From Sphingomonas koreensis (GTDB lineage Bacteria; Pseudomonadota; Alphaproteobacteria; Sphingomonadales; Sphingomonadaceae), in the NCBI GenBank assembly GCA_006438735.1, contig RCZF01000005.1, positions 186,001 to 250,000 on the forward strand: 64,000 bases of DNA, in the 5' to 3' direction. How positions within the stretch are numbered: position 1 is the stretch's first letter; the number at the start of each line of letters is the position of its first letter. This document shows positions 18,669 through 28,234 of this stretch, piece by piece. The position numbers and the translations under genes are program-made. Under the pieces are notes generated by a model. The model made no database searches and had not been told where the DNA came from. It saw nothing but the letters and a program-made list of their open reading frames with translations.

Positions 18669-18944
18669 ATGGCCCGTTCCGTGTGGAAAGGTCCGTTTGT
18701 CGACCTGCATCTGTTGAAGAAGGCCGAAACCGCGCAGGACGCGGGGACGCGCACGCCGATCAAGACTTGGTCGCGTCGCTCCACCATCCTGCCGCAGTTC
18801 GTCGGGCTGACCTTCAGTGTCTATAACGGCCGCAAGTTCGTGCCGGTATCGGTCAACGAGGACATGGTAGGCATGAAGCTCGGCGAATTTGCGCCGACCC
18901 GCTTCTTCCCGGGCCATGCCTCCGACAAGAAGGGCAAGCGCTGA
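18669..18944 (+). CDS. rpsS: Ribosomal protein S19
   Basis: The 91-residue protein ([40 protein letters not shown]) pairs with S13 in the 30S head. The stop shares a base with the rplV start. Confidence 0.98.
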   Translation: MARSVWKGPFVDLHLLKKAETAQDAGTRTPIKTWSRRSTILPQFVGLTFSVYNGRKFVPVSVNEDMVGMKLGEFAPTRFFPGHASDKKGKR

Positions 18945-19324
18945 TGTCGAAGGCGAAATCCCCCCGCAAGGTCGGTGACAAGGAAGCGCTGTCGGTCGGT
19001 ACGCAGATCCGCGGCTCGGCCCAGAAGCTCGGCCTTGTCGCTGCGCTCATCCGCAATAAGAAGGCGGGCGACGCGATGAACATCCTGCAATTCTCGACCA
19101 AGGGTATGGCGGTCGAGGCGCGCAAGGTGCTCGCCAGCGCGATCGCCAATGCCGAGAACAACCACAACCTCGATGTCGACGCGCTCGTCGTCGCCGAGGC
19201 GTCGGTCGGCAAGTCGATCACCATGAAGCGTTTCGCCACGCGCGGCCGCGGCAAATCGACGCGCATCCTGAAGCCGTTCTCACGGCTTCGCATCGTCGTC
19301 CGCGAACAGGAAGAAGAAGCGTAA
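18944..19324 (+). CDS. rplV: Ribosomal protein L22
   Basis: The 126-residue L22 has the hairpin loop ([20 protein letters not shown]) that narrows the nascent-chain tunnel and is a site of macrolide resistance in other bacteria. No deletion is seen in the loop. Confidence 0.97.
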   Translation: MSKAKSPRKVGDKEALSVGTQIRGSAQKLGLVAALIRNKKAGDAMNILQFSTKGMAVEARKVLASAIANAENNHNLDVDALVVAEASVGKSITMKRFATRGRGKSTRILKPFSRLRIVVREQEEEA

Positions 19325-20019
19325 TGGGCCATAAGAGCAATCCGATCGGGCTTCGGCTGCAGATCAACCGCACTTGGGACAGCCGCTGGTATGCCGAAGG
19401 TGCCGATTACGGTCGCCTGCTGCTCGAGGATCTCAAGATCCGCACCTATATCTTCGAGACGCTGCCGCAGGCCGCCATCTCGAAGGTGGTGATCGAGCGT
19501 CCGGCCAAGCTGTGCCGCATCTCCATCTATGCCGCGCGCCCCGGCGTGATCATCGGCAAGAAGGGCGCCGACATCGAGAAGCTGCGCCGCAAGGTCGGCG
19601 AGATGACCTCGTCCGACGTGTCGCTGAACATCGTCGAAATTCGCAAGCCGGAAATCGATGCCAAGCTCGTGGCGCAGGGCGTCGCCGATCAGCTCGAGCG
19701 GCGCATTGCGTTCCGCCGGGCGATGAAGCGCGCCGTCCAGTCGGCGATGCGGCTCGGTGCCGAGGGCATCCGGATCAATTGCGGCGGCCGTCTCGGCGGC
19801 GCCGAGATCGCGCGGACCGAATGGTATCGCGAAGGTCGCGTGCCGCTGCATACGTTGCGCGCGAACGTCGATTACGCCGAAGCGACGGCGCACACCGCTT
19901 ACGGCGTGTGCGGCGTCAAGGTCTGGGTCTTCAAGGGCGAGATTCTGGGTCATGATCCGCTCGCTCAGGACCGGCTGATGATGGAGGCTCAAACCTCCGG
20001 CGTCCGTCCGGCGCGCTAA
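19324..20019 (+). CDS. rpsC: Ribosomal protein S3
   Basis: The 231-residue S3 carries the KH domain ([20 protein letters not shown]) and the conserved C-terminal [15 protein letters not shown]. It contributes to the mRNA entry site and its helicase activity. The stop-start junctions on both sides are tight. Confidence 0.98.
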   Translation: MGHKSNPIGLRLQINRTWDSRWYAEGADYGRLLLEDLKIRTYIFETLPQAAISKVVIERPAKLCRISIYAARPGVIIGKKGADIEKLRRKVGEMTSSDVSLNIVEIRKPEIDAKLVAQGVADQLERRIAFRRAMKRAVQSAMRLGAEGIRINCGGRLGGAEIARTEWYREGRVPLHTLRANVDYAEATAHTAYGVCGVKVWVFKGEILGHDPLAQDRLMMEAQTSGVRPAR

Positions 20020-20031
20020 GGAACACAAGCC

Positions 20032-20463
20032 ATGTTGCAACCCAAGAAGACCAAGTTCCGCAAGGCGTTCAAGGGCCGTATCTCGGGCAAGGCGCCCGGC
20101 GGCGCGACGCTCAATTTCGGCTCGTATGGGCTGAAGGCGATGGAGCCGGAGCGGATCACCGCGCGTCAGATCGAGGCGGCTCGCCGCGCGATCACGCGCC
20201 ACATCAAGCGCCAGGGGCGTTTGTGGATCCGCATTTTCCCGGACGTTCCCGTTTCGGGCAAGCCTGCCGAAGTCCGCATGGGCAAGGGCAAGGGCTCGCC
20301 GGAATTCTGGGCCGCGCGCGTCAAGCCCGGCCGGATTCTTTTCGAACTCGACGGCGTTCCCGGCCCGATTGCCGCGGTGGCGTTCGAGCGTGCGGCGATG
20401 AAGCTGCCGATCAAGACCAAGGTGGTGGCGCGTCTCGGCGACACCTCGCACCTGGGAGCATGA
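20032..20463 (+). CDS. rplP: Ribosomal protein L16
   Basis: The 143-residue L16 ([40 protein letters not shown]) sits near the A-site of the 50S subunit. The Arg that is hydroxylated in E. coli lies in the RMGKGKG region, where an Arg is present. Confidence 0.98.
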   Translation: MLQPKKTKFRKAFKGRISGKAPGGATLNFGSYGLKAMEPERITARQIEAARRAITRHIKRQGRLWIRIFPDVPVSGKPAEVRMGKGKGSPEFWAARVKPGRILFELDGVPGPIAAVAFERAAMKLPIKTKVVARLGDTSHLGA

Positions 20464-20465
20464 CG

Positions 20466-20672
20466 ATGGCCCGGATCGACGATCTCAAGGCGAAGACCGA
20501 CGACCAGCTCGACGAAGAGCTGGGCAATCTGAAGCGCGAGGCGTTCAACCTGCGTTTTCAGGCCGCGACCAACCAGCTCGAAAAGCCGAGCCGGGTTCGC
20601 GTCGTCCGTCGCGATATCGCCCGTATCAAGACGCTGCAGGGTGATCGCACCCGTGCAGTCGCGAAGAAGTAA
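20466..20672 (+). CDS. rpmC: Ribosomal protein L29
   Basis: L29 is a 68-residue two-helix protein at the tunnel exit ([20 protein letters not shown]). Two ATGs are possible: 20460, overlapping the rplP stop, and 20466. GGGAG at 20454-20458 is one base from the first but seven from the second, so 20466 is chosen. Confidence 0.93.
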   Translation: MARIDDLKAKTDDQLDEELGNLKREAFNLRFQAATNQLEKPSRVRVVRRDIARIKTLQGDRTRAVAKK

Positions 20673-20682
20673 GGAAACTACG

Positions 20683-20955
20683 ATGCCGAAGCGCGTGCTG
20701 ACGGGGCGTATCGTCTCCGACAAGACCGACAAGACGGTGGTGGTGAGCGTGGAGCGCAAGATCAAGCATCCGCTCTATGGCAAGATCATGCGCCGGTCGA
20801 AGAAGTATCACGCCCATGACGAGGGCAACGAGTTCAAGCAGGGCGAAACCGTGCGGATCGAAGAGACCGCGCCGATCTCCAAGCTGAAGACCTGGAAGGT
20901 GATCGATCGCGTGGATACGCATGCGACGCCTGAGCGGGTCGACGTCGACGCCTGA
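20683..20955 (+). CDS. rpsQ: Ribosomal protein S17
   Basis: The 90-residue protein starts [20 protein letters not shown], the family start; AAGGAAA precedes the ATG. It binds 16S rRNA early in 30S assembly. It ends the S10-type block; a 102-base spacer follows before rplN. Confidence 0.97.
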   Translation: MPKRVLTGRIVSDKTDKTVVVSVERKIKHPLYGKIMRRSKKYHAHDEGNEFKQGETVRIEETAPISKLKTWKVIDRVDTHATPERVDVDA

Positions 20956-21013
20956 TAGCGTCGGTTTTTCGAGGTTCTCCGGCCCGTCGGGTCGGAGTGA
21001 CGATTAGTGGAAC

Positions 21014-21032
21014 TTCCGGGCGCGTCCCGGAA
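21014..21032. other. Hairpin in the rpsQ-rplN spacer
   Basis: TTCCGGG, loop CGCGT, CCCGGAA gives a perfect 7-base stem 25 bases before rplN. No U-run follows. The spacer marks the junction of the S10 and spc blocks and may hold an internal promoter or processing site. Confidence 0.45.
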
Positions 21033-21057
21033 AGCCAGGTGAGAAGGAAGCGGATCG

Positions 21058-21426
21058 ATGATCCAGATGCAATCCAATCTCGACGTCGCTGACAACAGCG
21101 GCGCCAAGCGGGTGCAGTGCATCAAGGTGCTGGGCGGCTCGAAGCGCCGCGTGGCCGGCGTTGGCGACATCATCGTCGTCAGCGTCAAGGAAGCACAGCC
21201 GCGCGGCAAGGTGAAGAAGGGTGACGTGCACCGTGCCGTCATCGTTCGCACGCGCAAGGACATTCGCCGCGCCGACGGATCGGTGATCCGGTTCGATTCG
21301 AACGCGGCGGTGCTGGTCAACAAGAACGAGGAGCCGATCGGCACCCGTATCTTCGGCCCGGTGGTTCGCGAATTGCGCGCCCGCAAGCACATGAAGATCA
21401 TCTCGCTCGCGCCGGAGGTGCTGTGA
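21058..21426 (+). CDS. rplN: Ribosomal protein L14
   Basis: The 122-residue L14 ([20 protein letters not shown]) lies at the subunit interface. It is the first gene of the spc block. Its stop overlaps the rplX start. Confidence 0.98.
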   Translation: MIQMQSNLDVADNSGAKRVQCIKVLGGSKRRVAGVGDIIVVSVKEAQPRGKVKKGDVHRAVIVRTRKDIRRADGSVIRFDSNAAVLVNKNEEPIGTRIFGPVVRELRARKHMKIISLAPEVL

Positions 21427-21746
21427 TGGCTGCCGCGAAGATCAAGAAGGGTGACCGCGTGATCGTCCTGTCCGGCAAGGACAAGGGCCGCACCGGCGAA
21501 GTCACCCAGGCGATGCCGAAGGACGGCAAGGTCGTGGTGTCGGGCGTCAACGTCCACGTTCGCCACACCAAGCCGAGCCAGGGCGATCCGCAGGGTGGCC
21601 TGAAGCGCGTCGAGGCGCCGATGCACATTTCCAAGGTCGCGCACGTGACCAAGGACGGCAAGGCCACGCGCGTCCGTTTCGAGACGGGCAAGGATGGCAA
21701 GAAGGTCCGCGTGGCCGTCAAGTCCGGGGAGAAGATCGATGGCTGA
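21426..21746 (+). CDS. rplX: Ribosomal protein L24
   Basis: The 106-residue protein has the KOW motif ([20 protein letters not shown]) and initiates 50S assembly. ATG at 21426 is used; a GTG one codon earlier is unlikely. It overlaps rplE by eight bases. Confidence 0.97.
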   Translation: MAAAKIKKGDRVIVLSGKDKGRTGEVTQAMPKDGKVVVSGVNVHVRHTKPSQGDPQGGLKRVEAPMHISKVAHVTKDGKATRVRFETGKDGKKVRVAVKSGEKIDG

Positions 21747-22329
21747 TGCCAAATATACGCCCCGCATGAAGGGCATCTATGACGAGACGATCGTCAAGGC
21801 GATGACCGACAAGTTCGGCTACAAGAACGCGCTCGAGGTGCCGAGGATCGAGAAGATCGTCCTCAACATGGGCGTGGGTGAAGCGACGCAGGACAAGAAG
21901 AAGGTCGATCAGGCAGCCCAGGAAATGGAGCTGATCGCCGGCCAGAAGCCCGTCGTCACCAAGGCGAAGAAGTCGATCGCGCAGTTCAAGCTGCGTGAAG
22001 GCATGCCGATCGGCTGCAAGGTCACGCTGCGTCGTGAGCGGATGTACGAGTTTCTCGATCGTCTGATCACCATTGCGATGCCTCGCATTCGCGATTTCCG
22101 TGGGCTCAACCCGAAGTCGTTCGATGGCCGTGGCAATTACGCCATGGGCCTGAAAGAACAGCTCGTGTTTCCCGAGATCAGCTATGACCGGATCGACAAG
22201 GTTCGTGGTCTGGATGTGATCGTCACCACCACGGCGAAGACCGATGACGAAGCGCGCGAGCTGCTCCGTCTGTTCGGTTTCCCGTTCCCGCAGGCCGACG
22301 CTGATTCCGATCAGCGTCAGGCCGCGTAA
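21739..22329 (+). CDS. rplE: Ribosomal protein L5
   Basis: The 196-residue L5 binds 5S rRNA and contacts the P-site tRNA ([40 protein letters not shown]). A short Asp/Gln-rich tail extends the usual C-terminus. Confidence 0.98.
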   Translation: MADAKYTPRMKGIYDETIVKAMTDKFGYKNALEVPRIEKIVLNMGVGEATQDKKKVDQAAQEMELIAGQKPVVTKAKKSIAQFKLREGMPIGCKVTLRRERMYEFLDRLITIAMPRIRDFRGLNPKSFDGRGNYAMGLKEQLVFPEISYDRIDKVRGLDVIVTTTAKTDDEARELLRLFGFPFPQADADSDQRQAA

Positions 22330-22348
22330 AGAAGGAAGAACTTAAGTC

Positions 22349-22654
22349 ATGGCGAAACTGAGTTCGATCAACAAGAACGAGCGTCGCAAGCGCATGGTCA
22401 AGAAATATGCTGGCCAGTATGCGAAGCTCAAGGCGCAGGCGGCTGACAAGTCGCTCGACGACGGCGAGCGGCTGATCGCTCGCCTGAAGATGGCGGAAAT
22501 CCCGCGCAACGCGAATCCCACCCGGGTCCGCAATCGTTGCGAGATCACGGGTCGTCCGCGCGCTTATTATCGCAAGTTCCGGCTGTGCCGTATTCAGCTT
22601 CGCGATCTGGCCAATAAGGGCCTGATCCCGGGCGTTACGAAATCGAGCTGGTAA
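22349..22654 (+). CDS. rpsN: Ribosomal protein S14
   Basis: The 101-residue S14 is the long, zinc-independent form: the C-terminal [18 protein letters not shown] lacks the four-cysteine set of the short form. It assembles into the 30S head. Confidence 0.98.
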   Translation: MAKLSSINKNERRKRMVKKYAGQYAKLKAQAADKSLDDGERLIARLKMAEIPRNANPTRVRNRCEITGRPRAYYRKFRLCRIQLRDLANKGLIPGVTKSSW

Positions 22655-22664
22655 GGATCACGAG

Positions 22665-23060
22665 ATGGCATTGACCGATCCCCTGGGTGATATGCTCACC
22701 CGCATCCGCAACGGCCAGCGCGCGCGCAAGGACTCCGTCCTGACGCCGGGCTCGAAGCTGCGCGCCCGCGTCCTCGACGTGCTCCAGCGCGAAGGCTTCA
22801 TCCGTGGTTACAGCGAAGAGCAGATGGGCCCTGCGGCCGGCATCCGCATCGAGCTGAAGTATTTCGAGGGCCAGCCGGCGATCAAGCATGTGGCGCGCGT
22901 CTCGAAGCCGGGTCGCCGGGTGTACAGCGGTTCGAAGGAACTGCCGCGCGTCCAGAACGGCCTGGGCATCACCATCGTCTCGACGCCGCGTGGCGTGCTC
23001 TCGGATGCCGAAGCGCGCGACCAGAACGTCGGCGGCGAAGTCCTCGCGGAGGTGTTCTGA
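22665..23060 (+). CDS. rpsH: Ribosomal protein S8
   Basis: The 131-residue S8 ([40 protein letters not shown]) binds the central domain of 16S rRNA. In E. coli S8 represses the spc operon at rplE; no matching site was identified here. Its stop shares a base with the rplF start. Confidence 0.98.
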   Translation: MALTDPLGDMLTRIRNGQRARKDSVLTPGSKLRARVLDVLQREGFIRGYSEEQMGPAAGIRIELKYFEGQPAIKHVARVSKPGRRVYSGSKELPRVQNGLGITIVSTPRGVLSDAEARDQNVGGEVLAEVF

Positions 23061-23593
23061 TGAGCCGCATCGGTAAACGTGCGGTCGCCATGCCCAACGG
23101 CGTGACCGCGAACATCGGCGACGGCGAGCTCAGCGTAAAGGGCCCCAAGGGCACGCTGACGATGCCGCTCGCCGACGACATCAAATATGAGATGGTCGAT
23201 GGCGGCATCTCGGTGCAGCCGGCGAACGAGACCAAGCGCGCTCGCGCGTTCTGGGGCATGCAGCGGACCCTGGTGCAGAACCTGGTGACGGGCGTGACCG
23301 ACGGTTTCTCGAAAGTGCTCGAGATCACCGGCGTCGGCTACCGCGCCACCGCGCAGGGCAAGACCTTGAAGCTGCAGCTCGGCTACAGCCACGACGTCAA
23401 TTACGCCGTGCCCGACGGCATCGAGATCAAGACGCCGGATCAGACCACGGTCGAGATCAGCGGGATCGACAAGCAGAAGGTCGGCCAGGTTGCCGCGGAA
23501 ATCCGTCGCTGGCGCAAGCCCGAGCCGTACAAGGGCAAGGGCATCAAGTATCGCGGCGAGTATATCTTCCGCAAGGAAGGGAAGAAGAAGTGA
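23060..23593 (+). CDS. rplF: Ribosomal protein L6
   Basis: The 177-residue L6 ends with the conserved [20 protein letters not shown]. It lies near the factor-binding site. The stop overlaps the rplR start by one base. Confidence 0.98.
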   Translation: MSRIGKRAVAMPNGVTANIGDGELSVKGPKGTLTMPLADDIKYEMVDGGISVQPANETKRARAFWGMQRTLVQNLVTGVTDGFSKVLEITGVGYRATAQGKTLKLQLGYSHDVNYAVPDGIEIKTPDQTTVEISGIDKQKVGQVAAEIRRWRKPEPYKGKGIKYRGEYIFRKEGKKK

Positions 23594-23949
23594 TGACCAA
23601 GGGTCTTTCTCTTTTCGAAAAGCGGCGTCGCCGCAACCGCACCGCGCTGCGCGCGCGGGGTGCCGGCCGTCCGCGGCTGTCGGTGCATCGCTCGGGCAAG
23701 CATATCTACGCCCAGGTGATCGACGACGCAGCGGGCAAGACGATCGCTGCCGCCTCGACGCTGGAAAAGGATGTTCGGTCCCAGTCCGGCGCCAATGTCG
23801 ATGCCGCGGCTGCGGTGGGCAAGCGCGTCGCCGAGGCCGCCAAGCAGGCGGGCGTCACCCAGGTGGTGTTCGATCGCGGCGGTTTCCTGTTTCACGGCCG
23901 CGTCAAGGCGCTGGCCGAAGCCGCCCGTGAGGGCGGATTGGAGTTCTGA
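23593..23949 (+). CDS. rplR: Ribosomal protein L18
   Basis: The 118-residue L18 ([40 protein letters not shown]) binds 5S rRNA. ATG at 23593 is used; a GTG one codon upstream is a less likely start. Confidence 0.97.
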   Translation: MTKGLSLFEKRRRRNRTALRARGAGRPRLSVHRSGKHIYAQVIDDAAGKTIAAASTLEKDVRSQSGANVDAAAAVGKRVAEAAKQAGVTQVVFDRGGFLFHGRVKALAEAAREGGLEF

Positions 23950-23951
23950 GC

Positions 23952-24749
23952 ATGGCTGACGAAAACACAGGCGCGGGCAATCAGCCCGAAGCGACGCTGG
24001 CTCCGCAGACGACCGCACAGGAAGTCACCCAGCAGGCGCCGAACGATGGCGGCACCGGCCCTGGCCGGGGTGGTCCCGGCGGCCCGGGCGGCGGTCGCGG
24101 TCGTGGTGGCCCCGGCGGCGGTCGTGGTCGCAGCGGCCCCGGCGGCGACAATCGCGGCCGTGGCGGCCGTGACGGCAATCGCGGACGTCGCGATGGCCGC
24201 GGCGGCAGCGACGACGGTGGCGAAGAGCTGATCGAGAAGCTCGTTCACATCAACCGCGTGTCGAAGACGGTGAAGGGCGGCAAGCGCTTCGGCTTTGCCG
24301 CACTCGTCGTCGTCGGCGACGGCAAGGGCCGGGTCGGCTTCGGCCACGGCAAGGCGCGCGAAGTGCCGGAAGCGATTTCCAAGGCGACCGCCGCCGCCAA
24401 GAAGGCGATGGTCCGCGTTCCGCTGAAGGAAGGTCGCACGCTGCATCATGACGGCAACGGCCATTTCGGTGCGGGCCGCGTGACGCTGCGCTCGGCGCCG
24501 CAGGGCACCGGCATCATCGCCGGCGGTCCGATGCGCGCCATCTTCGAATCGCTCGGTGTCGCCGATGTGGTGACCAAGTCGGTCGGCACGTCGAACCCCT
24601 ACAACATGATCCGCGCGACCTTCGAGGCGCTCGGCGAGCAGACCTCGCCGAAGGCCGTCGCGCAGCGTCGTGGCAAGAAGATCGCCGATCTGCTCGGCCG
24701 CGGCGGGTCGCAGACCGCCGAGGCTGACGCCGCGGCCGTCACGGAGTAA
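23952..24749 (+). CDS. rpsE: Ribosomal protein S5 with an N-terminal Gly/Arg-rich extension
   Basis: The S5 core (from about residue 91: [20 protein letters not shown]; later [20 protein letters not shown]) is intact. S5 contributes to decoding accuracy and mRNA unwinding. The protein is 265 residues against 166 in E. coli. Most of the excess is residues 1-90: an acidic/Gln lead, then about 58 residues of RG/RGG and PGG repeats (33-90). A short C-terminal tail is also present. The frame has no internal start matching the usual N-terminus, so the extension is probably translated. It should be disordered and RNA-binding. Confidence 0.96.
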   Translation: MADENTGAGNQPEATLAPQTTAQEVTQQAPNDGGTGPGRGGPGGPGGGRGRGGPGGGRGRSGPGGDNRGRGGRDGNRGRRDGRGGSDDGGEELIEKLVHINRVSKTVKGGKRFGFAALVVVGDGKGRVGFGHGKAREVPEAISKATAAAKKAMVRVPLKEGRTLHHDGNGHFGAGRVTLRSAPQGTGIIAGGPMRAIFESLGVADVVTKSVGTSNPYNMIRATFEALGEQTSPKAVAQRRGKKIADLLGRGGSQTAEADAAAVTE

Positions 24750-24755
24750 GCCGAC

Positions 24756-24953
24756 ATGGCAAAGAAGCAGGAAACCGCCGGCACGGTGAAGGTGACCCAG
24801 ACGGGTTCGCCGATCCGTCGCAAGAAGGATCAGCGCGCGACGCTCGTCGGCCTGGGCCTCAACAAGATGCACAAAACGGTCGAGCTGACCGACACCCCAG
24901 AGGTGCGCGGCATGATCAAGAAGGTGCAGCATATGGTGAGCGTGGAGGGGTAA
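24756..24953 (+). CDS. rpmD: Ribosomal protein L30
   Basis: The 65-residue protein ([40 protein letters not shown]) matches L30. It follows rpsE by six bases; a 104-base spacer then precedes rplO. Confidence 0.96.
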   Translation: MAKKQETAGTVKVTQTGSPIRRKKDQRATLVGLGLNKMHKTVELTDTPEVRGMIKKVQHMVSVEG

Positions 24954-24978
24954 ATTCCTTCCACCGCCTGCCTTCATG

Positions 24979-25000
24979 CCCGCGAAACCGGGGGTGACGA
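24979..25000 (+). repeat. Degenerate half of a family B palindromic repeat
   Basis: CCCGCGAAACCGGGGGTGAC matches the CCCGCGAAAGCGGG...GGTGACG core of the repeat at 32814-32904 with one change. No partner arm is seen nearby. It lies in the rpmD-rplO spacer. Confidence 0.4.
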
Positions 25001-25057
25001 CTAGGGGAGGGCGACGCCCTGCCCATGCGCGAACAAAGCGAAAGCGAGTGCACGACT

Positions 25058-25705
25058 ATGAAACTGAACGAACTCAAGGATAACGCCGGCGCTCGCAAGG
25101 GCCGGATGCGCGTCGGACGCGGCATCGGCTCGGGCAAGGGCAAGACCGGCGGCCGCGGCCAGAAGGGCCAGAAGAGCCGTGAAGGCGTCTCGATCGCCGG
25201 CTTCGAGGGCGGCCAGATGCCGCTCCACATGCGGTTGCCGAAGCGCGGCTTCAACAACATTTTCGCCAAGGATTATGCCGAGGTGAATCTCGGCGCGATC
25301 CAGAAGGCGGTCGATGCCGGCAAGATCGAGAAGGGCGCGACGATCGATCACGCTGCGCTGAAGGCTGCCGGGCTCGCGCGCGGTGGTAAACACGGCGTTC
25401 GCCTGCTCGCGAAGGGCGAGTTGACCGCCAAGCTGGCGTTCTATGTTGCTGGCGCGTCGAAGTCGGCGATCGCCGCGGTCGAAAAGGCCGGCGGTTCGGT
25501 CGAGATCCCGACCGTCGTTCCGGCGGCGGACAAGGCCAAGGAAAAGAAGGGCACGACGCGCGGCAAGCCGACGACCGGCCCCGATGCCAAGACCAAGAAG
25601 GCCGACAGCCGCGCCCGCAAGGTTGCGGCGACGACCGAGCCGAAGCCGGCCAAGGCCAAGCCCGCCGCGAAGCCCAAGGCCGCGGCAAAGCCGAAGAAGG
25701 ACTGA
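25058..25705 (+). CDS. rplO: Ribosomal protein L15 with a basic C-terminal tail
   Basis: The L15 core ([40 protein letters not shown]) is intact. Total length is 215 residues against 144 in E. coli. From about residue 153 the tail is Lys/Ala/Pro-rich with repeated [19 protein letters not shown], similar in texture to histone H1-like tails. The start at 25058 is the family start; an earlier in-frame ATG adds 11 residues of unlikely sequence. Confidence 0.95.
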   Translation: MKLNELKDNAGARKGRMRVGRGIGSGKGKTGGRGQKGQKSREGVSIAGFEGGQMPLHMRLPKRGFNNIFAKDYAEVNLGAIQKAVDAGKIEKGATIDHAALKAAGLARGGKHGVRLLAKGELTAKLAFYVAGASKSAIAAVEKAGGSVEIPTVVPAADKAKEKKGTTRGKPTTGPDAKTKKADSRARKVAATTEPKPAKAKPAAKPKAAAKPKKD

Positions 25706-25729
25706 TTGGCGGGTTAGACAAGCCGCCAA
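25706..25729. other. Hairpin just after rplO
   Basis: TTGGCGG, a 10-base loop, CCGCCAA forms a 7-base stem directly behind the stop codon. There is no U-tract, so read-through into secY is expected; it may mark an mRNA processing point. Confidence 0.4.
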
Positions 25730-25801
25730 CAGCGACTATATGAGCGGCGGGGGCGGGCGACTGCTATCCCGCCGCTTCCAGTTTCCAGGACGATCGACAG
25801 T

Positions 25802-27166
25802 ATGGCATCCGCAGCCAACCAGATGGCTTCCAGCATCAGCCTCGCGAACTTCACGAAGGCGACCGATCTCAAGAAGCGCCTGTGGTTCACCCTCGGCGCG
25901 CTGATCGTTTTCCGCATGCTCAGCTATGTGCCGCTGCCGGGCGTCGATCCGACCGCGCTCGGCATGTTGTCGCAGCAGACGCAGGGCGGCGTGCTCGATT
26001 TCTTCAACACCTTCTCGGGCGGGTCGCTCAAGCGCATGTCGCTGATCGCGCTGGGCGTGATGCCGTATATCACCGCCTCGATCGTCGTGCAGCTGGCGAC
26101 GTCGCTGTCGCCGCAGCTCGCCGCGATCAAGAAGGAAGGCGAGAGCGGGCGCAAGCGGCTCAACCAATATACCCGCTACGGCACCGTCGGGCTCACCGCG
26201 GTGCAGGGCTATTTCATCGCCGTCGGGCTGGAGGCACTGGGCGCCAACCAGGGCGTCCAGGCGATCGTCGAGCCGGGCATGCTGTTCCGCATCGGCGCGG
26301 TGATCAGCCTCGTCGGCGGCACCATGTTCCTGATGTGGCTGGGCGAGCAGATCACCAGCCGCGGCATCGGCAATGGCGTATCGCTGATCATCATGGCCGG
26401 CATCGTCGCCTCGATGCCGACGCAGATCTTCAATCTGCTCCAGGGTGGGCGCACCGGATCGATGAGCGCGCTGAACATCATCTTGATCGTCACCGCGGTG
26501 GTCGGCCTGGTGTTGTTCATCTGCTTCATGGAGCTCGCGCAGCGGCGCATCCTGATCCAATATCCCAAGCGACAGACTCAGCGCGGCATGCAAGCCGATC
26601 GCAGCCATCTGCCGCTGAAGCTCAACACCGCCGGCGTGATTCCGCCGATCTTCGCCTCGTCGCTGCTGCTGATGCCGTTGACCGTCAGCCAGTTTGCCGG
26701 CCAACGCGTTGCCGGTGAAAGCTGGTGGGGCGACGCGATCATCACGCTCAACCAGTATCTTCAGCATGGCAGCCCGGTGTATATGGCGCTGTATGGGCTC
26801 GGCATCGTCTTCTTCTCGTTCTTCTACACCGCGGTGGTGTTCAATCCCGAGGAGACGGCGGACAATCTGAAGCGCCACGGCGGTTTTATCCCCGGCATCC
26901 GGCCTGGCAAGAACACCGAGGTCTATTTCGATTATGTGCTGACGCGCATTACCGTGGTCGGCGCGGCGTATCTGGCGATCATCTGCCTGGTGCCGGAATA
27001 TCTCGTCTCGGCGCTGTCGATTCCCTTCTACCTCGGCGGCACCAGCCTGCTGATCGTCGTAAACGTGACGATGGACACCGTGACGCAGATCCAGAGCCAC
27101 TTGCTCGCGCATCAATATGGCGATCTGATCAAGAAGGCGAAGCTGAAGGGTGGCCGGCTCCGCTAA
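25802..27166 (+). CDS. secY: Protein translocase subunit SecY
   Basis: The 454-residue protein is the channel subunit of the Sec translocon in the inner membrane, with ten predicted membrane segments. PLPGVDP lies in the plug region, and the SecY signature GIGNGVSLIIMAGIVASMP is near residue 190. RPGKNTEVYFDYVLTRIT belongs to the cytoplasmic loops that contact ribosome and SecA. It lies between rplO and adk as in many bacteria. Confidence 0.98.
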   Translation: MASAANQMASSISLANFTKATDLKKRLWFTLGALIVFRMLSYVPLPGVDPTALGMLSQQTQGGVLDFFNTFSGGSLKRMSLIALGVMPYITASIVVQLATSLSPQLAAIKKEGESGRKRLNQYTRYGTVGLTAVQGYFIAVGLEALGANQGVQAIVEPGMLFRIGAVISLVGGTMFLMWLGEQITSRGIGNGVSLIIMAGIVASMPTQIFNLLQGGRTGSMSALNIILIVTAVVGLVLFICFMELAQRRILIQYPKRQTQRGMQADRSHLPLKLNTAGVIPPIFASSLLLMPLTVSQFAGQRVAGESWWGDAIITLNQYLQHGSPVYMALYGLGIVFFSFFYTAVVFNPEETADNLKRHGGFIPGIRPGKNTEVYFDYVLTRITVVGAAYLAIICLVPEYLVSALSIPFYLGGTSLLIVVNVTMDTVTQIQSHLLAHQYGDLIKKAKLKGGRLR

Positions 27167-27197
27167 GAGAGCAGCCGCGAAAGGGAGAGCGTTGCCG

Positions 27198-27854
27198 ATG
27201 AATATCATTCTGCTGGGGCCACCCGGCGCGGGCAAGGGCACGCAGGCCGAGCGTTTGGTCCAGCAGCTCGGCATGGTCCAGCTGTCGACCGGCGACATGC
27301 TACGCGCCGCGGTCAAGGCGGAAACGCCGGTCGGCCTTAAGGCCAAGCCGATCATGGAATCGGGCGCGCTGGTGCCCGATGCGGTCGTCTCGGCGCTGAT
27401 CGATGAAAAGCTCGGCACGCTTTCGGCCGGGCAGGGCGTGATCTTCGACGGCTATCCGCGCACCGCGGTGCAGGCCGAAGAGCTCGATACGATCCTGGCC
27501 GGTCGCGGCCGCACGCTGAACGAGGTGATCGAGCTCGAGGTCGATGAAGACCAGCTCGTCGCTCGGATCGTCGGCCGCTACAGCTGCGCCAAGTGCGGCG
27601 CCAATTATCACGATACGTTCAAGCAGCCCAAGGTGGCGGGCACCTGCGACGTCTGCGGCAGCCACGAGTTCAAGCGCCGCCCCGACGACAATGAGGCGAC
27701 GGTGCGCACGCGCATGGCCGAATATCGTGCCAAGACCGAGCCGATCATCCCGATCTATCAGGCGCGCGGCATCCTCGCGCGGGTCGACGGCATGGCCGAC
27801 ATCGAGCATGTCGCCCAGGCGATCGCGGCAATCCTCGACGGCAAGGCCGGCTAA
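27198..27854 (+). CDS. adk: Adenylate kinase, zinc-type lid
   Basis: The 218-residue enzyme converts AMP and ATP to two ADP. The P-loop GPPGAGKGTQ is near residue 7 and the AMP site includes STGDMLRAAV. The lid (about 125-165) carries four cysteines, CAKC and CDVC, which would bind zinc; the Gram-negative type usually lacks them. The start at 27198 is set by the family; the upstream frame overlaps the secY end. Location behind secY is conserved. Confidence 0.97.
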   Translation: MNIILLGPPGAGKGTQAERLVQQLGMVQLSTGDMLRAAVKAETPVGLKAKPIMESGALVPDAVVSALIDEKLGTLSAGQGVIFDGYPRTAVQAEELDTILAGRGRTLNEVIELEVDEDQLVARIVGRYSCAKCGANYHDTFKQPKVAGTCDVCGSHEFKRRPDDNEATVRTRMAEYRAKTEPIIPIYQARGILARVDGMADIEHVAQAIAAILDGKAG

Positions 27855-27974
27855 GCAGCGCGATCGGGCCGGATGACGGATTTGTCATTCGGCCGTCATC
27901 CCCTGGGTGGGTGCGGCGGCGTAGATCGAGGGTCGCAGCCGGCGAATGGCCGGCGCGTTACCGGAGATACTCCA

Positions 27975-28133
27975 ATGACCCTGCGCATTCTCGCCCCGAT
28001 CGCCGTTCTGTCGATGCTGGCGGTTCCCGCCGTCGCTGCCGTCAAGGCGCCGGTCGCCAAGCATCATCACGTCGCCAAGACCAAGACGGTCAAGACGACC
28101 AAGACCACGACGCCCGCCAAGACGGCGTCCTGA
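27975..28133 (+). CDS. Small secreted Lys/Thr-rich protein
   Basis: The 52-residue frame has a signal peptide (MTLRILAPIAVLSMLAVPAV, cleaved near AVAA). The short mature part consists mainly of Lys, Thr, His and Ala (HHHVAKTKTVKTTKTTT). It is probably periplasmic. The start at 27975 follows GGAGATACTCCA. The family is not recognised; similar tiny basic secreted proteins are common in sphingomonads and unstudied. A clear terminator follows. Confidence 0.6.
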   Translation: MTLRILAPIAVLSMLAVPAVAAVKAPVAKHHHVAKTKTVKTTKTTTPAKTAS

Positions 28134-28164
28134 TCGGTCGCTGCGTCGTCTTTCGAACGCCGAG

Positions 28165-28204
28165 GGTCGGCGGGAGGCGATCGCTTCCCGCCGGCCTTTT
28201 TCTT
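28165..28204 (+). terminator. Rho-independent terminator
   Basis: GGTCGGCGGGA pairs with TCCCGCCGGCC (one wobble) and is followed by TTTTTCTT. It ends transcription 31 bases past the small secreted protein gene and isolates the two-component genes downstream. Confidence 0.85.
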
Positions 28205-28234
28205 GCCTAGCATCGTGCCGATGAGCGACCGCCC

